In this document: positions 61,155 through 64,000 of the stretch, piece after piece
Layout of the letters: each line of letters starts with the position of its first letter
Position numbering within the stretch: position 1 is the first letter of the stretch
Origin: JACKAQ01 sp965227145
Lineage (GTDB): Bacteria > Calditrichota > Calditrichia > RBG-13-44-9 > J075
Length of the DNA stretch: 64,000 bases
Direction: 5' to 3'
NCBI GenBank assembly: GCA_965227145.1
Contig: OZ245730.1
Coordinates: 5,270,001 to 5,334,000, forward strand
Position numbers and translations under genes: made by a program
Notes under the pieces: model-generated
Databases searched by the model: none
What the model saw: the letters and a program-made list of their open reading frames with translations, nothing else
What the model was told of the DNA's origin: nothing

Positions 61155-62855
61155 TCAATCGGGGAACACGTTTTTGATGAAACCGGGAAGTTGGTCGAAC
61201 GGCACAAGTTCGCGATCTGTTGCGGAACGCAGTTTCGCTTCCACGCCGCCCTGCGCCAATGCGCGCTCCGAAACGGTGATGCGCAGTGGTATTCCCCGCA
61301 AATCCGCATCGTTGAATTTGACGCCGGGACTCGCGTTGCGATCGTCCAGCAACACGGAAAATCCCGCAACTTGCAAATCGGCATACAATTGTTCCGCAAT
61401 GGTTGCGGATGCCTCGCCTTTGAGTTGCACAATGGCAATATCGAATGGCGCGACGGCGCGCGGCAACCTCAACCCGAAATCATCGTGATGCGCTTCCGCA
61501 AGGCATGCCAGCAACCGGGAAATCCCAATGCCGTAGCTGCCCATCAAAACTGGCTGAGGTTTGCCGTTTTCGTCGAGAAAAGCAGCGTTGAAGGCCTCGC
61601 TGAAAAATGTGCCCAAATCGCGCAGGCTGGCAACTTCCACACATGACTCGCTGCGCAGCGGCTCACCGCAATTTTCGCAACTGGCGTCGTTTGGCGGCAA
61701 CGCAATATGCCCGACAATATCCGCTGTGTAATCGCGGCCGTAATTGCTATTCAGCAGGTGATAATCCGTTTCGTTCGCGCCGATCACCAGATTGGCGGAG
61801 GTTGCGATCAGCTCATCGGCGATCACCAGCGTTTTTTTCCGGTCGATGCCGATTGCCGACGCGAATCCCGGCACGCAGCCAACTGCGGCGATTTCATCCG
61901 GTTCCGCAGGTCGCAGCGCGTGCGCACCGGACAGTTGGCGAACCAGCGCGTCGCTCGTTTCCATGTCCCCGCGAATAACGCAAACGATCAGTTTTTCCGG
62001 CTTCCGTTTGCCGAAATTTCCCCAAAAAAAGACCATTTTGGCGGTTTGGCGCGGATCGATTTCCAGAAATTTGCTCAATTCTTCGATGCTGGCGGTTGCC
62101 GGTGTGTGCACTTTTTCCAGCGGTTTTGGCGGCGCGTCCGCGAATGTTTCTTTGCGAAAACGGGCAATTTCCCGTTTGGCGGCAGTGCCGCAATTGTCAC
62201 AAAATACCGCTGTGTCATCGCCGTTCGGCGATAAAAACACAAATTCGTGCGACAGAGAACCGCCGAAAATTTCCGGCGACGCCTCGACCAATTGCACAGG
62301 CAATTCTATTTTTTTGAAGAAATCTTCGAACATTTTCCGAATCGCAAGATATTGTTTTTGCAACGCTTGCGCATCGCGATCCAGCGAAAAAACCGAGTGC
62401 AGCAAAAATTCACGGGTGCGCAGCAGTCCACCGGAAACCCGTTTCTCATCGCGAATCACCGACCGCAGTTGCCAGAGCAATTGCGGCAGTTGGCGATACG
62501 AGCGCACATCGCTGACACACAGCGCGGCAACCAGCGCTTCGGCGGATTCGGTGAGCAGGCTGTTTTCATCTTTGCGGGTGGCGAGCAACGTACCCGGCAG
62601 GAAATTGGCGCGTTCGGCGAAATCGGCGGGCAGCAGGGTTGGCAGCAGCATTTCCTGTCCGCCGATTTCTGCCAGCGCTGCGCCCAACTGCGCGGTCAAT
62701 TTATCGATAGCGCGTTTGCCGAGCGGCGTTAGCGCAAACGTTCCCGGTGCCAGTTGCCGGATGTATCCCGCCCGCACCAGCAATTGGTGCGATGCCGTTT
62801 TTGCATCTGCGGGCGCTTCCCGCAATGTTTCGCCAAAAAGCTGAGATACTCGCAT
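61155..62855 (-). CDS. proS: Prolyl-tRNA synthetase, bacterial type
   Basis: Charges tRNA-Pro. The 566-residue class II enzyme has motif 1 region GKRAIDKLTAQLGAALAEIGG, motif 2 with RSVIRDEKRVSGGLLRTREF, an inserted editing domain (INS) from about residue 225 to 390 with VIRGDMETSD and VIGANETDYHLL, motif 3 GSYGIGISRLLACLAE and a carboxy-terminal anticodon domain (LLDDRNASPGVKFNDADL, GIPLRITVSERAL). The editing domain looks complete. GGGAA precedes the ATG. Monocistronic in view. Confidence 0.96.
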   Translation of the reverse strand: MRVSQLFGETLREAPADAKTASHQLLVRAGYIRQLAPGTFALTPLGKRAIDKLTAQLGAALAEIGGQEMLLPTLLPADFAERANFLPGTLLATRKDENSLLTESAEALVAALCVSDVRSYRQLPQLLWQLRSVIRDEKRVSGGLLRTREFLLHSVFSLDRDAQALQKQYLAIRKMFEDFFKKIELPVQLVEASPEIFGGSLSHEFVFLSPNGDDTAVFCDNCGTAAKREIARFRKETFADAPPKPLEKVHTPATASIEELSKFLEIDPRQTAKMVFFWGNFGKRKPEKLIVCVIRGDMETSDALVRQLSGAHALRPAEPDEIAAVGCVPGFASAIGIDRKKTLVIADELIATSANLVIGANETDYHLLNSNYGRDYTADIVGHIALPPNDASCENCGEPLRSESCVEVASLRDLGTFFSEAFNAAFLDENGKPQPVLMGSYGIGISRLLACLAEAHHDDFGLRLPRAVAPFDIAIVQLKGEASATIAEQLYADLQVAGFSVLLDDRNASPGVKFNDADLRGIPLRITVSERALAQGGVEAKLRSATDRELVPFDQLPGFIKNVFPD

Positions 62856-62865
62856 GATTTATTCC

Positions 62866-63110
62866 CAGTTTACTTTGACAGGATTGCAGGATTTACGGGA
62901 TTTTTAACCGCAGAGGGCGCGAAGATCGCAGAGAAAAACCGTTCGTTTCCACGGGCTCACCGATGTCATTCCCGCATGAATTTAGCGGGAATCCAGTTGA
63001 ATGAAATTTTGGATGCCCGATAAATCGGGACGGGCATGACATATTGCATCAAATAAAATTATTAAAAAATTTCGGAAATACTTAATCCCGTAAATCCTGT
63101 TCCGATGGAG
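62866..63110. repeat. Dense island of intergenic repeat remnants
   Basis: In 245 bases I see TTGACAGGATTGCAGGATTT at the left end and TTAATCCCGTAAATCCTGTT at the right, roughly inverted to each other; AACCGCAGAGGGCGCGAAGA, a generic repeat type; ATTCCCGCATGAATTTAGCG with its inverted arm GGGAAT at 62968-62992; and GATGCCCGATAAATCGGGAC followed by GGGCATGAC, a palindrome. Together they make a composite of degenerate small elements. No gene. Confidence 0.6.
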
Positions 63111-63137
63111 TGTATTCGGCATTATCCTGTCAAATTT

Positions 63138-63998
63138 TCACTCAAAAAATTGCTCCAGCTCGAACTGCCGTTCGGTGAAGGCGTTGCTGTCGATATACAT
63201 TTGTTTCCAGATGTAAAAACCCATCAGCACCCAGATAAAATTGTAATGCCAGCGCATGCGCGGATGCGGCGGCGTGTCAAAAATCGCCCGGATGTAATCG
63301 TAATTGAAAATCCCGTCGCGCTCGATGCGCTCGCGGGTGAGGATGCGCTCGGCGGTCATTTTCAAATCTTTTTGATATTGCAAAAACGGATTGAATGTGA
63401 ATCCCCATTTTTTCTTCCGCAAAATTTTCTCCGGCAAATGCGGCTGCAGGGCTTTGCGCATCAGCGCTTTGGTTTCGTTGAAACGCATTTTTTGCTTCGC
63501 CGGAATGGTGAAACCGAATTTCACCAGATCGAGATCGAGAAACGGCACGCGCTCCTCCACCGAGTTGGCCATCGACATGCGGTCTTCGGTGAGCAAATAA
63601 TCATTCACCATTTTGCTGTGCAATTCCGCCCAATACACCTGATCCAGCGCGGTGATATTGCCGTTGCGCGCAAACAGTGGTTCAAATTCGCGAACAACCG
63701 GGTTAAGTTGCTGTTTTTTAAGAAATTTCGGTGCGTAAATTTTTGACCAGTGCGCCGAATCGAAATCCCAGGTGTTGCGCAAAATGAGGTAAAATTTGGC
63801 GATATTCCCGGTCGCCAATGCCATCTGCAAACCGCGCCGGTATTCATCCATCGCCATTCCGGCAAAGCGCGTTTGCAACTGATAGCCCAGATTCCCGATT
63901 GTCGAGAGCAGCGATTTTTCGATCGCCGACGGCACAATTCCGTGCAAATTATTGAACGGAAACACATAATTGTGAATGTCGTAACCGGAAAACAGCTC
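63138..63998 (-). CDS. asnB: Asparagine synthetase, C-terminal part (gene runs off the window)
   Basis: The visible 286 residues are the end of a glutamine-hydrolysing asparagine synthetase-type protein. The frame enters at 63998 with ELFSGYDIHNY, corresponding to the GDELFGGY block of the synthetase domain. Then follow MVNDYLLTEDRMSMANSVEE, RVPFLDLDLVKF, MRKALQPHLPEKILRKKKWG and a long tail (WHYNFIWVLMGFYIW). The PP-loop and glutaminase domain lie outside. Polysaccharide-locus AsnB relatives share this tail, so a role in surface-polymer amidation is possible. Confidence 0.88.
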   Translation of the reverse strand, partial: ELFSGYDIHNYVFPFNNLHGIVPSAIEKSLLSTIGNLGYQLQTRFAGMAMDEYRRGLQMALATGNIAKFYLILRNTWDFDSAHWSKIYAPKFLKKQQLNPVVREFEPLFARNGNITALDQVYWAELHSKMVNDYLLTEDRMSMANSVEERVPFLDLDLVKFGFTIPAKQKMRFNETKALMRKALQPHLPEKILRKKKWGFTFNPFLQYQKDLKMTAERILTRERIERDGIFNYDYIRAIFDTPPHPRMRWHYNFIWVLMGFYIWKQMYIDSNAFTERQFELEQFFE

Positions 63999-64000
63999 AT

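Noticed and set aside
1..64000. tRNA genes, CRISPR arrays, transposases, phage genes
   Set aside because: I looked for T-arm GGTTCGAATCC-like sequences, regularly spaced repeats and DDE or integrase motifs and found none.

Overview
The window reads as chromosome of a Gram-negative bacterium. It carries a heptose adenylyltransferase, several lipobox proteins, a PorV/PorQ-like outer-membrane barrel and a LysM lytic transglycosylase. The fused CrtYcd-type lycopene cyclase, CruF, DUF4301 protein and barrel point to the FCB group. Clear Shine-Dalgarno sites and classic TTGACA/TATATT promoters argue against a typical Bacteroidota genome and favour a deeper FCB lineage (Calditrichota-, KSB1-, Ignavibacteria- or Rhodothermota-like). 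This placement is an inference. I found no insertion sequence, prophage, CRISPR array, tRNA or rRNA.

Region 1 (1-13.4 kb) is a light-response and carotenoid locus. A truncated udk gene meets a ten-gene minus-strand run: TPR-like protein, crtYcd, crtD (frameshifted), crtI, crtB, acyltransferase, glycosyltransferase, DHFR-like protein, cruF and crtW. The predicted product is an acylated keto-carotenoid glycoside of the salinixanthin/flexixanthin type. Divergent from it is a CarH/LitR-type MerR regulator with a B12-binding domain, followed by an SDR protein and a minus-strand ribA-SRPBCC pair. The crt, carH and ribA promoters are all TTGACA-N17-TAtatT-like, and all carry tandem 9-bp repeats of the form GAGCGTTTT. 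This looks like one shared operator system.

Region 2 (13.4-25 kb) is mostly housekeeping: a zinc-ribbon protein with an orphan ModC-like ATPase, a MalT-like ATPase lacking its DNA-binding part, trmJ, a DUF423 protein, a PorV/PorQ-like barrel, a beta-lactamase-fold hydrolase overlapping pyrF, two response regulators (one a diguanylate cyclase) and an M28 peptidase fused to a membrane domain.

Region 3 (25-32 kb) has heptose adenylyltransferase behind a leader that can hide its ribosome site, an MltD-like transglycosylase, and a compact set of two ATP-grasp proteins around a GCS2/YbdK-type ligase. That set is the best candidate here for an undescribed peptide-like metabolite pathway.

Region 4 (32-49 kb) holds an NtrC-type regulator, a TPR protein, LiaF-like and PspC membrane proteins, greA, a bifunctional Rel/SpoT, an M29-like peptidase, tex, a REC-histidine kinase hybrid with a small His-less DHp-like protein upstream, an AI-2E family permease, a YpfJ-type metalloprotease and polA.

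Region 5 (49-64 kb) holds a penicillin-acylase-family hydrolase behind an FdhF/YdeP-type molybdoenzyme, a secreted DUF2252 protein, a membrane protein, a REC-PP2C phosphatase, a DUF4301 protein, tyrA, a lipoprotein, proS and a truncated asparagine synthetase gene. Short palindromic repeats recur in the gaps.
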